From: an uncultured Pseudomonadota bacterium | GTDB taxonomy: Bacteria > Pseudomonadota > Gammaproteobacteria > Burkholderiales > Burkholderiaceae_C | NCBI GenBank assembly: GCA_900320815.1 | Contig: ONTY01000121.1 | Span: forward strand, 1-5,540 | DNA length: 5,540 nucleotides | Direction: 5' to 3' | Shown here: in pieces, positions 4,828 through 5,540 of the stretch | How the letters are laid out: each line of letters opens with the position of its first letter | How positions within the stretch are numbered: the stretch's first letter is position 1 | Program-made: the position numbers and the translations under genes | The notes under the pieces: model-generated | Told to the model about the DNA's origin: nothing | Seen by the model: only the letters and a program-made list of their open reading frames with translations | Database searches by the model: none

Positions 4828-5436
4828 ATGACTGACAAACTCATCATTTTTGACACCACTTTGCGCGACGGTGAACAATCGCCCGGCGCGAGTATGACGA
4901 GTGAAGAAAAACTGCGTATTGCGCGCCAGTTGGAGCGGCTGAAAGTGGACGTGATTGAAGCCGGGTTTGCTGCCAGCAGCCCGGGCGATTTTGAGTGCAT
5001 TCGCGCCATTGCCGCAGCGGTGAAAGCCTTGCTTCCGCATGTCAGAGTCTGTCCTGCACTGGCAGCTGTCATTCTGACTACCTGGATCGGTATGAACATT
5101 ATGAATATTGACCGCGTTGTGGCGGAAAACCAGGTGGCACGCCTTAACGCAGAAATACGGCAGGACGCCGGGCAAATCAGGGAGAGTTCCGGGTGGAGCG
5201 TACAGATCGCCGCCCTTGCTTCCGACCAGTACTGGAGTCCGGATTATTATGCTGCCTTTGAAAAGATTGAGGACGGCCAGGCCCGTTCAGACGCCCTGGG
5301 ACTCCTGGAAAAGCGGGCTGAGGAGAAAAGAATTCCACATATTGCCCGGGACATCCGATACCAGGAGCGCAAACGCAGGGAGATCACGCTTTACGACTGG
5401 AATACGGGCTGGCTGAGAATCCCGGGAAATAAGTAA
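4828..5436 (+). CDS. leuA: 2-isopropylmalate synthase, N-terminal 66 residues, fused at the join to an unrelated C-terminus
   Basis: LeuA condenses acetyl-CoA with 2-ketoisovalerate to 2-isopropylmalate, the committed step of leucine synthesis, in the cytoplasm. The ATG at 4828 has AAGGA (4817-4821) six bases upstream. Residues 1-66 are clear Leu[21 protein letters not shown] with the HMGL-like TIM-barrel signature (Arg13 and metal-binding Asp14), then [20 protein letters not shown] and [11 protein letters not shown]. After ...IAAAVK (about base 5025) the expected strand leading to a CSLSRAN-like motif is absent. The frame runs on into a membrane-type sequence until TAA at 5434-5436. The hybrid is 202 aa against about 510 for LeuA, lacks most of the barrel and the regulatory domain, and cannot be active. 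The upstream leader suggests control by leucine supply. Confidence 0.85.
   Translation: MTDKLIIFDTTLRDGEQSPGASMTSEEKLRIARQLERLKVDVIEAGFAASSPGDFECIRAIAAAVKALLPHVRVCPALAAVILTTWIGMNIMNIDRVVAENQVARLNAEIRQDAGQIRESSGWSVQIAALASDQYWSPDYYAAFEKIEDGQARSDALGLLEKRAEEKRIPHIARDIRYQERKRREITLYDWNTGWLRIPGNK
5026..5436 (+). pseudogene. C-terminal fragment of an unidentified membrane protein (possibly DUF4173-like)
   Basis: From about base 5026 the frame encodes ~136 residues unrelated to LeuA. A hydrophobic segment [18 protein letters not shown] is followed by [17 protein letters not shown], a Trp/Tyr-containing middle ([15 protein letters not shown]), a charged Lys/Arg/Glu-rich stretch, and the end [16 protein letters not shown] last membrane helix followed by N-x-D-x-x-x-A-x-N resembles the C-terminal end of DUF4173/DUF4153-type membrane proteins, but this is from memory and tentative. 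Codon use and GC are closer to the left clostridial flank than to pbpC or pssA. The N-terminal part and start are missing because of the join, so in its genome of origin this may be an intact gene. The final 104 bases (5437-5540) hold no gene I can support. Confidence 0.4.
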
Positions 5437-5540
5437 CAGAGCTTTTTCCGGCGTGGAAGTGATGCAGGAAGGCAGCACTGCAGCAGCATGGTACAGACGG
5501 AAATGTAAAATGTTTTTGTTCCCCTTTCCTTCTGCTGAAC

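Noticed and set aside
352..5025. The whole 4.7 kb betaproteobacterial segment as a mobile element or horizontally acquired island
   Set aside because: There are no terminal repeats, transposase or integrase; both edges cut through genes, and the two flanks do not rejoin into one gene. Chimeric assembly is simpler.
4326..5099. Minus strand open frame of 257 codons across the leuA leader
   Set aside because: It is antisense to pssA, the attenuator and leuA and spans the right join; no motif supports it.
5510..5540. ATG at 5510 starting a frame MFLFPFPSAE that leaves the window
   Set aside because: Only ten codons are visible and the ribosome binding site is weak, so it cannot be judged.

Overview
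The window reads as three pieces of DNA joined end to end. Bases 1 to about 350 and about 5025 to 5540 look like a low-to-medium GC Firmicutes (Clostridia-type) genome. The 4.7 kb between them is GC-rich and looks like a Betaproteobacterium, probably Burkholderiales/Comamonadaceae. I infer this from protein style, codon use and the pssA-leuA gene order, not from a search. Both joins fall inside genes and cut them: a diacylglycerol-kinase-family gene and an iron-containing alcohol dehydrogenase gene on the left, and leuA and an unidentified membrane protein gene on the right. An assembly or amplification chimera is the simplest reading.

Layout, left to right: (1) 1-~351, interior of a diacylglycerol/lipid kinase (+), whose frame stays open by chance to 540. 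(2) ~352-471, first ~40 codons of an iron-containing alcohol dehydrogenase (-), with a GTG start and a good ribosome binding site. (3) 537-659, a 40-residue predicted secreted peptide (-), absent from a simple long-ORF list. (4) 714-2936, complete pbpC (-), penicillin-binding protein 1C with all glycosyltransferase, transpeptidase and C-terminal motifs. (5) 2937-3688, a ~750-base gap with lower GC and no convincing protein gene, but two terminator-like hairpins on the + strand and a possible small RNA. (6) 3689-4627, pssA (+), phosphatidylserine synthase. (7) 4628-4827, a compact regulatory leader: extended -10 promoter, a 22-codon leucine-rich leader peptide with no Shine-Dalgarno site, and mutually exclusive RNA hairpins ending in an intrinsic terminator. 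(8) 4828-~5025, start of leuA (+). (9) ~5026-5436, C-terminal part of an unrelated protein fused in frame to LeuA by the join.

The genuine genes are housekeeping: peptidoglycan assembly (pbpC), phosphatidylserine/phosphatidylethanolamine synthesis (pssA) and the first committed step of leucine synthesis (leuA). The most interesting biology is the region before leuA. It has the architecture of a leucine attenuator, with 1:2, 2:3 and 3:4 pairings that can be read from the sequence, and the leader peptide appears to be translated from a leaderless mRNA. I saw no mobile element, CRISPR array, tRNA or rRNA.
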